Below, piece by piece: positions 16,437-25,457 of a stretch of 64,000 nucleotides of DNA. The number at the start of each line of letters is the position of its first letter. The first letter of the stretch is position 1. The position numbers and the translations under genes are program-made. The notes under the pieces are model-generated. The model was not told the DNA's origin and did no database searches. It saw only the letters and a program-made list of their open reading frames with translations. The stretch is from Chitinophagaceae bacterium (GTDB lineage Bacteria > Bacteroidota > Bacteroidia > Chitinophagales > Chitinophagaceae). The stretch is from contig JADJVB010000010.1 of the NCBI GenBank assembly GCA_016710745.1, forward strand, positions 868,001 to 932,000, given 5' to 3'.

Positions 16437-17024
16437 TCACCTGCCGGCCTTTATTTTGTGGGGATGTTTTGCCATAAAATCTTTCCATCCGGCTACTTTT
16501 TCCGTGGTTCCGCCTAAAACCGTTTTTTGCTGAAAATGGTGGCAAACGGCAACAGCCAACGCATCCGTGGCATCAAAATGCCCGGGGTCTTCGGTAAAAG
16601 CCAGTATTTGCTGCAGCATTTTCATAACCTGCTCTTTAGACGCGTTGCCATTACCCGTAATGGACTGCTTCACTTTTTTGGGTAAATATTCCGTGACCGT
16701 TATACCGTGCCGCATGGCGGCTGCAATGGCAACACCCTGAGCACGGCCAAGCTTTAACATACTTTGTACGTTTTTTCCGAAAAAAGGAGCTTCAATGGCA
16801 AAGGTATCAGGTTGGTATTTGGTAATTAAGCCACTAACGGTGTTGAATATCAACTGTAGTTTTTTGTAGCTATCTTTCACTTTGCCCGGTTGCAGCACAC
16901 CCATTTCAAGCAGCGAAATTTTGGTGCCCTGTACTTTGATCAGCCCGTAACCCATGATGATGGTACCCGGATCAATTCCTAAAATGATATTTGTTTTATT
17001 TTGCAATTCCATTGATTTATTCAT
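16437..17024 (-). CDS. ruvC: Holliday junction resolvase RuvC
   Basis: RuvC cuts Holliday junctions symmetrically after RuvAB migration. The 195-residue protein has the first catalytic aspartate in LGIDPGT (D18), FAIEAPFFGKN with the glutamate, and the C-terminal acidic pair and histidine in PGHFDATDALAVAVCHH. MLKLGRAQGVAIAAA is also typical. An internal ATG at residue 5 is an alternative start. A putative -7 element at 17099-17092 lies inside the start of the divergent membrane protein gene. ruvA and ruvB are not adjacent. Confidence 0.94.
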   Translation of the reverse strand: MNKSMELQNKTNIILGIDPGTIIMGYGLIKVQGTKISLLEMGVLQPGKVKDSYKKLQLIFNTVSGLITKYQPDTFAIEAPFFGKNVQSMLKLGRAQGVAIAAAMRHGITVTEYLPKKVKQSITGNGNASKEQVMKMLQQILAFTEDPGHFDATDALAVAVCHHFQQKTVLGGTTEKVAGWKDFMAKHPHKIKAGR

Positions 17025-17083
17025 TGATGCCGTTACCTCACAAATGCCAAACCGGTACTTCGTAATAATTGAATTAACATTGT

Positions 17084-18070
17084 GTGTTGAACAAAAGTAT
17101 CAAAATATTAATCAAATGGTTTTTGGGGCCTTTACTGGCCGCCTGGTTATTTTATTCATTATACCTGCAGGTAAAGGCGCAGCCCGATATTGGGGCGTCT
17201 ATTGCGTTAATTAAAAGCCTGCCTTTTGGCTCAGCCGCCTGGAAGTTTTGGGTGGTGATCGCATTTGTGTTTGTAAACTGGGGGATGGAGGCCCGTAAAT
17301 GGCAGATTCTGATGAAAGCCCTGCAGCCCATTAGCTTTTACACGGCATATAAAGCGGTATTGTGTGGTGTAACTTTTTCATTAAATACACCTAACCGGAT
17401 TGGCGAGTATGGTGGCCGGATACTTTTTGTTAATGAAGGCAATCGCTTAAAGGCCGTTACACTGTCGGTAGCAGGGGGAATGGCACAGCTGATTATCACC
17501 ATGCTGATGGGTTGCCTGGGATTGACCTATTTGCTGATTACTATGAATGCCACCGATAGCCTGATGGGTATCTCAGTTTTTTGGATCCGGATATTTTTGT
17601 ACGGCAGTTTTTTTGGGACCGCTGTATTTATTTTTTTCTTTTTCAGAATGAACTGGTTTATCCGGTTGCTCGGAAAACTGCCTTATGCCGGCCGTTTTTC
17701 GAAATACATTAACGTTTTAGAAACATTTGATGCAAAAATTTTGTTAAGGTTACTCTCCGTATCGCTCTTCAGATACATCGTTTTCGTTTTACAATACATC
17801 TTTATGTTACAATTGCTGCAGGTAGAGCAAAATATTTGGATTGGTTTTTGGATGGTAACAGTCATGTTCTGGATTTTGGCAATCATTCCATCATTTGCCA
17901 TTGCCGAACTGGGTATCAGGGGAACGGTTGCTAAAACATTATTTGCGTATAGCAGCAATACATTAGGAATATTAACGGCCACATTTGGAATATGGTTTAT
18001 AAATCTTTTTATACCGGCTTTAATAGGGAGTTTATTAATTTTAGGAATTAAAATAAAGAAAGAAAAATGA
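17084..18070 (+). CDS. Lysylphosphatidylglycerol synthase transmembrane-region (UPF0104) family protein
   Basis: A 328-residue integral membrane protein with about eight hydrophobic segments. GVTFSLNTPNRIGEYGGRILFV, then AGGMAQLIITMLMG and PSFAIAELGIRGTVAKT are the conserved features of the LPG synthase TM region family (flippase-like part of MprF, without the synthetase domain). The start is a GTG at 17084 or TTG at 17087; no ATG fits. The stop overlaps the next gene by four bases. Function unknown; lipid flipping is a family-level guess. Confidence 0.82.
   Translation: MLNKSIKILIKWFLGPLLAAWLFYSLYLQVKAQPDIGASIALIKSLPFGSAAWKFWVVIAFVFVNWGMEARKWQILMKALQPISFYTAYKAVLCGVTFSLNTPNRIGEYGGRILFVNEGNRLKAVTLSVAGGMAQLIITMLMGCLGLTYLLITMNATDSLMGISVFWIRIFLYGSFFGTAVFIFFFFRMNWFIRLLGKLPYAGRFSKYINVLETFDAKILLRLLSVSLFRYIVFVLQYIFMLQLLQVEQNIWIGFWMVTVMFWILAIIPSFAIAELGIRGTVAKTLFAYSSNTLGILTATFGIWFINLFIPALIGSLLILGIKIKKEK
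17092..17099 (-). promoter_or_regulatory. Putative -7 element for ruvC inside the divergent gene
   Basis: CAAAAGTA on the plus strand is TACTTTTG on the minus strand, 67 bases upstream of ruvC. It lies within codons 3-6 of the divergent membrane protein gene. Confidence 0.4.
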
Positions 18071-18867
18071 CAGCATATCTAAAAATGTTTTTACTGCTTG
18101 GTGGATTTTGTTGCCTGAGTTTTACCACTGAATATGGCGATACCTGCAACATACGAAACAATGCCTTTAAAGCCGAGGAGGAGGTAAAAATGAAAGTATT
18201 TTACAGTACGTTGGGTATGTATGTTGGAGCAGGAGAGGCCGTATTTACTTCTTCACTTGAGCGGTTTAACGGCAAGCCCGTTTACCATTTTACCGGAACC
18301 GGATCAACCTATTCTTTTTTTGATAATTTTTTTAAGGTTAGGGATAAGTACGAAAGTCTGGTAGATACCAGTAACCTGTTGCCGGTTAAATTTATCCGTA
18401 ATGTGGAAGAGGGTGGATATAAAAAATATAATAATGTAACATTTAACCATGATGCCAATACGGCGATCAGCACCAATGGCGTTTTTAAGGTAAGCGACTG
18501 TATCCAGGATGTGGTGAGCATGGTGTATTATGTGCGGAATATCGATTTCGACCGATATAAAAAAGATGATAAGATCTTGTTTGATATGTTTCTGGACGAT
18601 GAGGTCTTTCATATGTACATCCGTTATTTGGGTAAGGAAACCATTAAAACCCGCTACGGAAAATTTAATGCCATCAAGATCAGGCCACTATTGATCAAAG
18701 GAACCATTTTTGAAGGCGGAGAAAAGATGACAGCCTGGCTCAGTGATGATCCCAATCATGTGTTGTTAAGAGCCGAAAGCCCGATTGCTGTGGGTAGTAT
18801 TAAAGTGGATATGATGAGCTATAAAAATTTAAGACATCCGCTGAGTTCGTTGATCAGTACCAGATAG
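18067..18867 (+). CDS. DUF3108 domain protein, exported
   Basis: A 266-residue protein with an N-terminal signal-like segment (MTAYLKMFLLLGGFCCLSF). The pattern FKAEEEVKMKVFYSTLGMYVGAGEA, FDNFFKVRDKYESLVD, LPVKFIRNVEEGGY, and MTAWLSDDPNHVLLR is that of DUF3108, a periplasmic family of unknown function. It is coupled by a four-base overlap to the upstream membrane protein. The 193 bases after it hold no gene; a TACAGC/GCTGTA inverted repeat at about 19020-19041 may be a weak terminator for the convergent MBL gene. Confidence 0.82.
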   Translation: MTAYLKMFLLLGGFCCLSFTTEYGDTCNIRNNAFKAEEEVKMKVFYSTLGMYVGAGEAVFTSSLERFNGKPVYHFTGTGSTYSFFDNFFKVRDKYESLVDTSNLLPVKFIRNVEEGGYKKYNNVTFNHDANTAISTNGVFKVSDCIQDVVSMVYYVRNIDFDRYKKDDKILFDMFLDDEVFHMYIRYLGKETIKTRYGKFNAIKIRPLLIKGTIFEGGEKMTAWLSDDPNHVLLRAESPIAVGSIKVDMMSYKNLRHPLSSLISTR

Positions 18868-19060
18868 TAAATTGTTTGACCACTATTTTGTATTTTTTTT
18901 ATTTCAATAAAATAAATGGCTTTGATAGTCAGGCGGTGTTTGTATCGCCGGCAAGTGAAGCAGGATGGATTACGGTGTGGCCACCGAAATATTGATTTAG
19001 TTGAGGGCTTCAGTGAAATATACAGCTTTATTTTTTGCTGTATTTGTTGTGGCCTCACAG

Positions 19061-19933
19061 TTACAGATCACTTAATTTAAAAGCTTCTTTCATCCTAACG
19101 CCTTTCTCTGTAAGTTGCAGGTTACAACATTCAATTGTTGGGTCGTGCTCAAAAAACAGGATATAGTCATTTTGCTCAGCCTCTGTAAGAAAAAATTTCT
19201 TTTCATTTAAGGTGGTCAGCGGAAACATGTCGTAAGCCATCACATACGGCAGCGGTATATGGGCAGCCGAGGGAAGCAGGTCGGCCATGAATACAATGGT
19301 CTTTCCTTTGTAATTTATTTTAGGCAGCATCATCGCGTCTGTATGGCCTGAGACGGTGTAAAACGAGAGGTTGGTTGTGAGTCGGGAGTCATGCATCGGG
19401 AGCGGGGCGTTATCGCCGGCCCCGGTATTTAAATCAAAAAATTTCAATTGTCCGCTTTCCTGAATGGGTAAAATATTTTCTTTTAAGAAACTGGCCTTTT
19501 CCCGGTCATTGGGTTCGGTGGCCCATTTCCAGTGATTTTCGTTGCTCCAGTAGGTTGCCTTTTTAAACGCCGGTACCAATCGATCTCCTTCACGTATGAT
19601 ACTGCCGCCACAATGATCAAAATGGAGATGGGTTAAAAAAACATCCGTAATATCATCCCGGTTAAATCCATGTTGCGCCAGTGATTTATCGAGTGTATCA
19701 TCTCCATGTAAATAATAATGCCCAAAAAATTTGGCATCCTGTTTATCACCCATGCCATTATCGATCAAAATTAATTTGCCTTCATCTTCAACCAATAAAC
19801 ACCTGAGGGCCCAGCTGCACATATTGTTTTCGTCGGCCGGGTTTAATTTGTTCCACATGCTTTTTGGCACCACGCCAAACATTGCGCCGCCATCCAGTTT
19901 AAAAAAACCGGTATTGATCGTGTATAATTTCAT
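19061..19933 (-). CDS. MBL-fold metallo-hydrolase (lactonase-like)
   Basis: A 290-residue metallo-beta-lactamase fold enzyme with the zinc motif H102-L-H104-F-D106-H107, then VSGHTDAMMLP and VFMADLLPS for the remaining metal ligands. The overall organisation, with a long segment between the HxHxDH motif and the SGH motif, resembles quorum-quenching lactonases and related hydrolases (AidC/AttM type), but substrate cannot be inferred. It starts one base after the stop of the MFS gene, so both form one operon and the product may act on the transported compound. Confidence 0.82.
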   Translation of the reverse strand: MKLYTINTGFFKLDGGAMFGVVPKSMWNKLNPADENNMCSWALRCLLVEDEGKLILIDNGMGDKQDAKFFGHYYLHGDDTLDKSLAQHGFNRDDITDVFLTHLHFDHCGGSIIREGDRLVPAFKKATYWSNENHWKWATEPNDREKASFLKENILPIQESGQLKFFDLNTGAGDNAPLPMHDSRLTTNLSFYTVSGHTDAMMLPKINYKGKTIVFMADLLPSAAHIPLPYVMAYDMFPLTTLNEKKFFLTEAEQNDYILFFEHDPTIECCNLQLTEKGVRMKEAFKLSDL

Positions 19934-19934
19934 C

Positions 19935-21221
19935 TTACAAAGTTACACCCTGTTTTCTTTTTGCCTGTGCTGTTAAAATTAAAAAAATCAGGCCTAGTAC
20001 AAAAAATATGATCAGTACGAGGATCGAGTTACGCATATTATGGGTAAGGCCCTCAATAAAACCAAAACTGAATAAACCAATTACGATGGCTATTTTTTCG
20101 GTCACATCGTAAAAACTGAAAAATGATGCAGTGTCTTTTGTTTCCGGCATCAGTTTACTGTAGGTTGAGCGGCTGAGCGACTGGATGCCGCCCATCACCA
20201 GGCCAACCAGGGATGCAATGATATAAAAATGCAATTCCGTTTGCATAAAATACCCCGCAAAACAAACGGCTATCCAAAGGCAAACGGTTAATGACAGCAC
20301 TTTTATATTTCCGAACTTATCTGATAAGCGGCTCATGCCAATGGCCCCAACAATAGCTACTATTTGTATGATCACAGCTGTTATGATTAGCTTTGAATTT
20401 TCTAATTTTAATTCTTTAATGCCAAAGTCGATAGCAACCAACATAACCGTTTGCACACCCATACTATAGAAAAAGAAAGCGGTTAAAAACCGTTTTAGTT
20501 GAGGCATACGTTTCACCTGGTTCCAAACGATCTGCAATTCATGAAAGCCGTTTACCAGTGCATGCTTTTTTGATTTTCTTTCAGTTTTAGGATTAGCGGG
20601 TAAGCGGTTAAAAGTGATCTGCGCAAATCCAACCCACCAAAGGCCAACCAGGAGGAACGTGATCTTCAGTGGTGTTTGGCTGTCGGGCATCATCATAACC
20701 AGTCCGAAACCAATCAGCTGCATCAATACGCTGCCGATATAACCAAAACTGTATCCACGGGCGCTGATGCGGTCCTGGTCCTTCTCTGCCGCAATTTCGG
20801 GGAGGTAAGAATTATAAAAAACCTGGCTGCCATAAAATCCAATACCGGCAAACATAAAACACATCAGGCCCAGCGTAACCTGATCTTTATCGAAAAAATA
20901 AAGTAACGAACAGCTCAATGCGCCCATGTAACAGAAATAGCGCATGAAATTTTTCTTATTGCCCTTGTAATCGGCGATAGAAGATAAAATGGGTGAAAGC
21001 AAGGCGATCACCAAAAAGCCGAACGCCAGTACATAGTCTTTAAGCTCGGTGTTAACAAATCGTCTTCCTAAAAAACTGATGCCATCAGGGAAATTTGAAG
21101 TACTCGTTACAAAAGCATAATAAGCCGGGAAAAAAGTAGTTGTTATTACCAGGTTGTACACCGAGTTGGCCCAGTCGTACATAGCCCATCCGTTGATCAC
21201 TTTTTTTGAAGCAGTTTGCAT
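19935..21221 (-). CDS. MFS transporter, UMF1/Atg22-like
   Basis: A 428-residue membrane protein with about 11-12 hydrophobic segments. It starts GWAMYDWANSVYNLVITTTFFPAYYAF, the signature of the UMF1 (vacuolar Atg22-like) family, followed by LLSPILSSIADYKGNKKNFM and GGIQSLSRSTYSKLMPETKDTASFFSFYDVTEK. Bacterial members are thought to export small molecules, possibly amino acids, but substrates are mostly unknown. It is the first gene of a two-gene operon with the MBL hydrolase. The terminator of the upstream operon is 50 bases before its start. Confidence 0.9.
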   Translation of the reverse strand: MQTASKKVINGWAMYDWANSVYNLVITTTFFPAYYAFVTSTSNFPDGISFLGRRFVNTELKDYVLAFGFLVIALLSPILSSIADYKGNKKNFMRYFCYMGALSCSLLYFFDKDQVTLGLMCFMFAGIGFYGSQVFYNSYLPEIAAEKDQDRISARGYSFGYIGSVLMQLIGFGLVMMMPDSQTPLKITFLLVGLWWVGFAQITFNRLPANPKTERKSKKHALVNGFHELQIVWNQVKRMPQLKRFLTAFFFYSMGVQTVMLVAIDFGIKELKLENSKLIITAVIIQIVAIVGAIGMSRLSDKFGNIKVLSLTVCLWIAVCFAGYFMQTELHFYIIASLVGLVMGGIQSLSRSTYSKLMPETKDTASFFSFYDVTEKIAIVIGLFSFGFIEGLTHNMRNSILVLIIFFVLGLIFLILTAQAKRKQGVTL

Positions 21222-21271
21222 GGTTTTTATTTAAACAGGGATGAAAATAGGGAATATCAGCGGATTACCAT

Positions 21272-21303
21272 AAAAAAAACAGCCCCTGTATTTATACAGG
21301 GGC
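21272..21303 (-). terminator. Intrinsic terminator of the ftsX-DUF3098-uppP operon
   Basis: On the minus strand GCCCCTGTA and TACAGGGGC form a perfect 9-pair stem around TAAA, followed after TG by eight T. It lies 155 bases beyond the uppP stop; the stretch 21304-21457 between them shows no gene. Confidence 0.88.
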
Positions 21304-21457
21304 ATTGGATTGCAACTAATAGCAGTTAGTGTCGGCCCCGTTTGTCAATGTTGCCGGGCAATGCAAATCCAGAATATTAAAAAAAGTATATCCGGCACTT
21401 ATTATAGTGCATAGGTACGTTTTTGTGCTAAATCTTCGATACCCGGTAGTGGGTATT

Positions 21458-22252
21458 TTAAGAACTGATATGGCCGGTATAGATCAAAATGAGCAATACG
21501 ATACCAATAATTATCCGGTAATAGCCCCAAACTTTAAACCCATGTTTTTTTAAAAAGCCAATAAAGAATTTAATGGCCAGCATGGCTACAATAAAGGCAA
21601 CGATATTGCCAATAGCCAATTGTTTTATTTCGTTAGATGAAAAACCGCCATAGTCCTGGTAATACTTTAACAGTTTATACCCGGTTGCGGCGAGCATGGT
21701 AGGTACAGCCAAAAAGAAAGAGAATTCGGCTGCGGCACTGCGGGTTAGTTTTTGCTGCATACCGCCAATGATTGAAGCGGCACTGCGGCTAACACCCGGT
21801 ATCATGGCAATACATTGCCATATCCCGATGATGATGGCCTTTAAAAAGGAAATATCTTCTTCCTTATCAATTTCGGGATTTTTAAAAACATTATCGATGA
21901 AGAGTAAAATGATACCACCCGCTAAAAGCGAAATCGCTACCGTTGTTGAACTTTCTAGCAGGGCATCAATTTTTTTCGAAAACAAAAAACCCAATATCAA
22001 AGCAGGAACTACACCTGCAGCAATTTTTGCATAGAATTGCCAATTTTTAAAATCCAGAAACTTTCTCCAGTACAAAACAACAACGGCCAGTATGGCACCC
22101 AATTGTATGGCAACGGTAAATACCTTACTGAAGTCATCCGCATTGATGTGCAATAGTTTTTCGGTGATGATCATGTGGCCGGTTGAGGATACCGGTAAAA
22201 ATTCCGTTAACCCTTCTACAATACCAATGATGATGCTTTGTAAACTGCTCAT
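21458..22252 (-). CDS. uppP: Undecaprenyl-diphosphatase
   Basis: UppP (BacA) removes a phosphate from undecaprenyl diphosphate on the outer face of the inner membrane, recycling the lipid carrier for peptidoglycan and polysaccharide synthesis; overexpression gives bacitracin resistance. The 264-residue protein has the two active-site motifs EGLTEFLPVSSTGHMII near the N-terminus and IPGVSRSAASIIGG in the middle, and about eight membrane segments. It is third in an operon after ftsX and a DUF3098 gene. Confidence 0.95.
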   Translation of the reverse strand: MSSLQSIIIGIVEGLTEFLPVSSTGHMIITEKLLHINADDFSKVFTVAIQLGAILAVVVLYWRKFLDFKNWQFYAKIAAGVVPALILGFLFSKKIDALLESSTTVAISLLAGGIILLFIDNVFKNPEIDKEEDISFLKAIIIGIWQCIAMIPGVSRSAASIIGGMQQKLTRSAAAEFSFFLAVPTMLAATGYKLLKYYQDYGGFSSNEIKQLAIGNIVAFIVAMLAIKFFIGFLKKHGFKVWGYYRIIIGIVLLILIYTGHISS

Positions 22253-22318
22253 TTATCTTTTTAAAAAAAATGCGAAGCCTTAATCTCCGCAGTTAGTTTT
22301 ACTATACAAAAAATTACT

Positions 22319-22585
22319 TTAGCTGTTTTTCGATTTTTTCATGATCGCAAAGATCTCGATCACGAAACCCGCAATGATCAGCAAAGGCGCAATGGTAATT
22401 CTGGTTGTGCTGTATACTTCATCGGCATTGAAAACATTGGGATCGGTACTCTTGCCGCCCGCCATTAAAAAAAAGCCCAGGGCCAATACCCCTAATCCGA
22501 TCAGCATCCATTTGTAATTTTCCTTATCAAATAAAGGACTCGCAACCTGGCTACCCGCAGAACGTTGTTTTTTTTCTTTACTCAT
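22319..22585 (-). CDS. DUF3098 small membrane protein
   Basis: An 88-residue protein: a basic N-terminus, PLFDKENYKWMLIGLGVLALGFFLM with the first membrane segment, a short GG.S.DP..F..DE loop, and RITIAPLLIIAGFVIEIFAIM as the second. This is the DUF3098 pattern, found in Bacteroidota between ftsX and uppP. Function unknown; the conserved position suggests an envelope or division role. Confidence 0.85.
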   Translation of the reverse strand: MSKEKKQRSAGSQVASPLFDKENYKWMLIGLGVLALGFFLMAGGKSTDPNVFNADEVYSTTRITIAPLLIIAGFVIEIFAIMKKSKNS

Positions 22586-22608
22586 TATTATTTAATTGAA
22601 GCTGCAAA

Positions 22609-23487
22609 TTAATATAAATCATCCAATTTCATGCGCAGGTATTTAATAACCGAGCGGTGGGTACTTATCAAAGTAATACTGATGCCCAAAATAATAATCA
22701 CTAAAAATAACAGGAACAAACTGGTATTATCATGTAAAACCTTGAAACTGGGTGCAAAAGACTCAATCAGCATAATCGTAAACCAAACGGCAATATTGGC
22801 TATAATGGCCGCTATCAGGCCATTTATGATGGCCCGTATATTGATGGGTTTGGCAATAAACCAGCGGGTAGCCCCAACCATTTGCATTGTTTTGATCAAA
22901 AACCGGTTGCTGTACATGGCAAGCCTGATGGTATTGTCGATCGAAAACACCACCAAAATGGTCAGCAGGATAGCAACAAATAAAAAGATATAGGCCGCTG
23001 TTTTCACAAATTTACTCACTTGCGAAATAGTTTCTGTCGGGAATTGAAACTCATTGATAAGCCCCGGAAACCGCGTCAGTAAATCGAGCGAAAGGAGGTC
23101 CAGACTGTCTTTTTGTACATAATCAGATTTAATATAGAAGTCGATACTTTCCGGTAACGGGTTCTGGTCTAAAAACTGCTTCCAGGTGGTATCATTTGCG
23201 GCATTCCATTTTGCAATGGCCATATCTTTCGTAACATATTGAACTTCTTTGGCATATGGAATGGCTTTTATATAGTTTTGCAGGCTGTCGATCTTTTTCT
23301 TAGGGGCGTTTGGATTCATGTACACGTGTACCTGGATATTTTCTTTTACATAGTCACCTGTTTTACGCAGGTTTAAAAAGAACCAGCCAACTATTCCAAA
23401 TAAAAATAAGATCAGGGCAACACCGATGATTGCATAAGCATAAGTTGGTTTACCTCGTTTGCTGCTTGCTTTTCCGAACTGTGCCAT
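22609..23487 (-). CDS. ftsX: Cell division protein FtsX
   Basis: FtsX is the membrane part of FtsEX, which controls peptidoglycan hydrolases at the septum. The 292-residue protein has one N-terminal membrane segment (about 20-40), a periplasmic domain with VHVYMNPNAPKKKIDSLQ and ITKDMA-like elements, and three C-terminal membrane segments with the FtsX permease core (TILVVFSIDNTIRLAMYSNRF, MQMVGATRWFI). The ATPase FtsE is not adjacent. A putative -7 element lies at 23543-23536. Confidence 0.92.
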   Translation of the reverse strand: MAQFGKASSKRGKPTYAYAIIGVALILFLFGIVGWFFLNLRKTGDYVKENIQVHVYMNPNAPKKKIDSLQNYIKAIPYAKEVQYVTKDMAIAKWNAANDTTWKQFLDQNPLPESIDFYIKSDYVQKDSLDLLSLDLLTRFPGLINEFQFPTETISQVSKFVKTAAYIFLFVAILLTILVVFSIDNTIRLAMYSNRFLIKTMQMVGATRWFIAKPINIRAIINGLIAAIIANIAVWFTIMLIESFAPSFKVLHDNTSLFLLFLVIIILGISITLISTHRSVIKYLRMKLDDLY

Positions 23488-23535
23488 AAATTACTATTGT
23501 TAGGGAGTTAGTATATTTTCGTTTTTCAAGACGGG

Positions 23536-23543
23536 CAAAAATA
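23536..23543 (-). promoter_or_regulatory. Putative -7 element for the ftsX operon
   Basis: CAAAAATA on the plus strand is TATTTTTG on the minus strand, 48 bases before ftsX. A plus-strand TATTTTTG at 23566-23573 could serve leuS with a leader of about 150 bases. Confidence 0.45.
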
Positions 23544-23732
23544 AAGGATTTTAGCTGCTTTGCCGTATTTTTGCCCTCTTCAAAACGATTGCCTGCTAAA
23601 TTTATTTTTGTAATTGTATAAGTGGAATAGTGATTTAGGTTTAAATAACTTTTCCTTCACATTTTGTTGACGGAAAAAGGGCATTATATTTTTTAATCAA
23701 AATAAAACAAATCTCCTTTTGGGGATAGGGGT

Positions 23733-25457
23733 ATGGAATACGATTTTAAAAAGATTGAGCCGCATTGGCAGGCCGAATGGAAAAAAACGAATGCTTACAA
23801 GGTGAGTAACAACGCGGCAAAACCGAAGTATTATGTATTGGACATGTTTCCTTATCCCAGCGGAGCCGGTTTGCATGTGGGGCATCCATTGGGCTACATC
23901 GCCAGTGATATTTTCAGCAGGTATAAAAGATTAAAAGGCTTTAATGTTTTACACCCGATGGGCTTCGATAGTTTTGGATTGCCTGCCGAACAATATGCGT
24001 TGGAAACCGGCCAGCACCCGGCAGCAACAACCGAAAAGAATATCGCAACTTTTAAAGCCCAGCTGGATAAAATAGGTTTTTGTTACGACTGGGACCGGGA
24101 GATACGTACCAGTGATCCCCAATATTACAAATGGACACAGTGGATATTTCTGCAGCTGTTCAACAGCTATTTCTGTAATACACAACAAAAAGCCAGGCCA
24201 ATTGCTGCGTTGATAAAAAAATATGAAACCAAGGGGAATAAAAATTTTACGGCCGAACAATGGAATAGCTATACTAAAAATGAACAGGAAGCGATATTGA
24301 TGAATCGCCGGCTGGCGTTTAGCAAATACGGGGAAGTAAACTGGTGCGAAGCCTTGGGAACCGTGTTGGCCAACGATGAAGTAGTGAATGGCGTTAGTGA
24401 ACGGGGCGGACACCCGGTGGAGAAAAAGAAAATGCGCCAATGGTATTTACGGATAACCTCCTATGCCGACAGGTTGCTGGAAGGCCTGGAAACAGTTGAC
24501 TTCAGTGACAGCATGAAAGAGATGCAACGTAACTGGATAGGCAAAAGCGAAGGTGCCGAAATGGATTTTAAAATTAAAGGCGCCGATAGTAAATTGAAGG
24601 TTTACACAACGAGGCCTGATACTATTTTTGGCGTTGACTTTATGGTGGTAGCTCCCGAGCATGAACTGGTATCACAAATAACTTCAGCTGAGCAAAAAAC
24701 CGCTATCGATGAATATCTTGGATATGTGAAAAGTCGTAGCGAACGCGAACGGCTGGCCGAAGCGAAAACGATCACCGGTTGTTTTACAGGGGCTTATGCC
24801 ATTAATCCTTTTGATGGCCGGGAAATTCCGATCTGGATCGCTGAATATGTGTTGGCAGGATATGGTACAGGCGCTATCATGGCTGTGCCCTGTGGCGATC
24901 AACGGGATTTTGCTTTTGCCAAACATTTTGATATATCCATCACCAATATCATTGGTGCCCATTTTAATGGTGAAGAAGCCAATGCCACCAAGGAGGCTGT
25001 TTTGGAGAACTCCGGTTTTTTGAACGGCCTGTTGATGAAAGATGCCATTACTGTTGCCATTAATAAAATTGAAGAACTGGGTATTGGTAAAAAGAAAGTG
25101 AACTACCGCATGCGGGATGCAGGCTTCAGCCGCCAAAGATATTGGGGCGAGCCATTCCCGATCATCTGGACAGATGGAATGGCGATTCCCCTGGATGCCG
25201 ATGAACTGCCTTTGGAATTACCACATGTAGATACCTACGGCCCGGGGCCTGAAGGGGAAGGGCCGTTGGCGAATATTAAAGAATGGGTTTACCTCACCCC
25301 TAACCCCTCTCCGGAGGAGAGGGGACTAAAGCCCCCGGATATTTTCACAGTTCTGTGGAAGATTGGAAAAAGACGATTGCTTTTGCAAAACAAAATAGAA
25401 AAGAAGCTACTGTTGAAGAGGACATTATCTGGCAAGAAATCAGAAATAGAAAAATAG
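23733..25457 (+). CDS. leuS: Leucyl-tRNA synthetase, N-terminal part (HIGH motif and editing domain)
   Basis: This frame encodes the first about 520 residues of class I LeuRS: the HIGH motif as H48-V-G-H51 after MFPYPSGAGL, the first half of the Rossmann catalytic domain, and the CP1 editing domain (YTTRPDTIFGVDF near 293, GTGAIMAVPCGDQRDFAFA near 378), ending RYWGEPFPI...IKEWVY. At 25291 the frame enters an inverted-repeat element, reads LTPNPSPEERGL and then out-of-frame sequence, and stops at 25457. The second half of the catalytic domain, with KMSKS, continues in another frame (25355-26968). The gene is therefore split. LeuRS is essential, so either the halves assemble as in the naturally two-chain LeuRS of Aquifex, or another leuS copy exists elsewhere. 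Confidence 0.9.
   Translation: MEYDFKKIEPHWQAEWKKTNAYKVSNNAAKPKYYVLDMFPYPSGAGLHVGHPLGYIASDIFSRYKRLKGFNVLHPMGFDSFGLPAEQYALETGQHPAATTEKNIATFKAQLDKIGFCYDWDREIRTSDPQYYKWTQWIFLQLFNSYFCNTQQKARPIAALIKKYETKGNKNFTAEQWNSYTKNEQEAILMNRRLAFSKYGEVNWCEALGTVLANDEVVNGVSERGGHPVEKKKMRQWYLRITSYADRLLEGLETVDFSDSMKEMQRNWIGKSEGAEMDFKIKGADSKLKVYTTRPDTIFGVDFMVVAPEHELVSQITSAEQKTAIDEYLGYVKSRSERERLAEAKTITGCFTGAYAINPFDGREIPIWIAEYVLAGYGTGAIMAVPCGDQRDFAFAKHFDISITNIIGAHFNGEEANATKEAVLENSGFLNGLLMKDAITVAINKIEELGIGKKKVNYRMRDAGFSRQRYWGEPFPIIWTDGMAIPLDADELPLELPHVDTYGPGPEGEGPLANIKEWVYLTPNPSPEERGLKPPDIFTVLWKIGKRRLLLQNKIEKKLLLKRTLSGKKSEIEK
25291..25324 (+). repeat. Left palindromic repeat of the DUF559 element
   Basis: ACCTCACCCCTAA followed by CCCCTCTCC-GGA-GGAGAGGGG, a perfect 9-pair hairpin. 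In the leuS frame it translates to LTPNPSPEERG, a peptide I know as repeat-derived in other Bacteroidota proteins. Confidence 0.8.

Noticed and set aside
25304..25457. Programmed -1 frameshift joining the two leuS frames
   Set aside because: The frames overlap over this stretch and a -1 shift would give one long chain, but I found no X-XXY-YYZ slippery heptamer in the correct phase and no obvious pseudoknot. Internal initiation is simpler.
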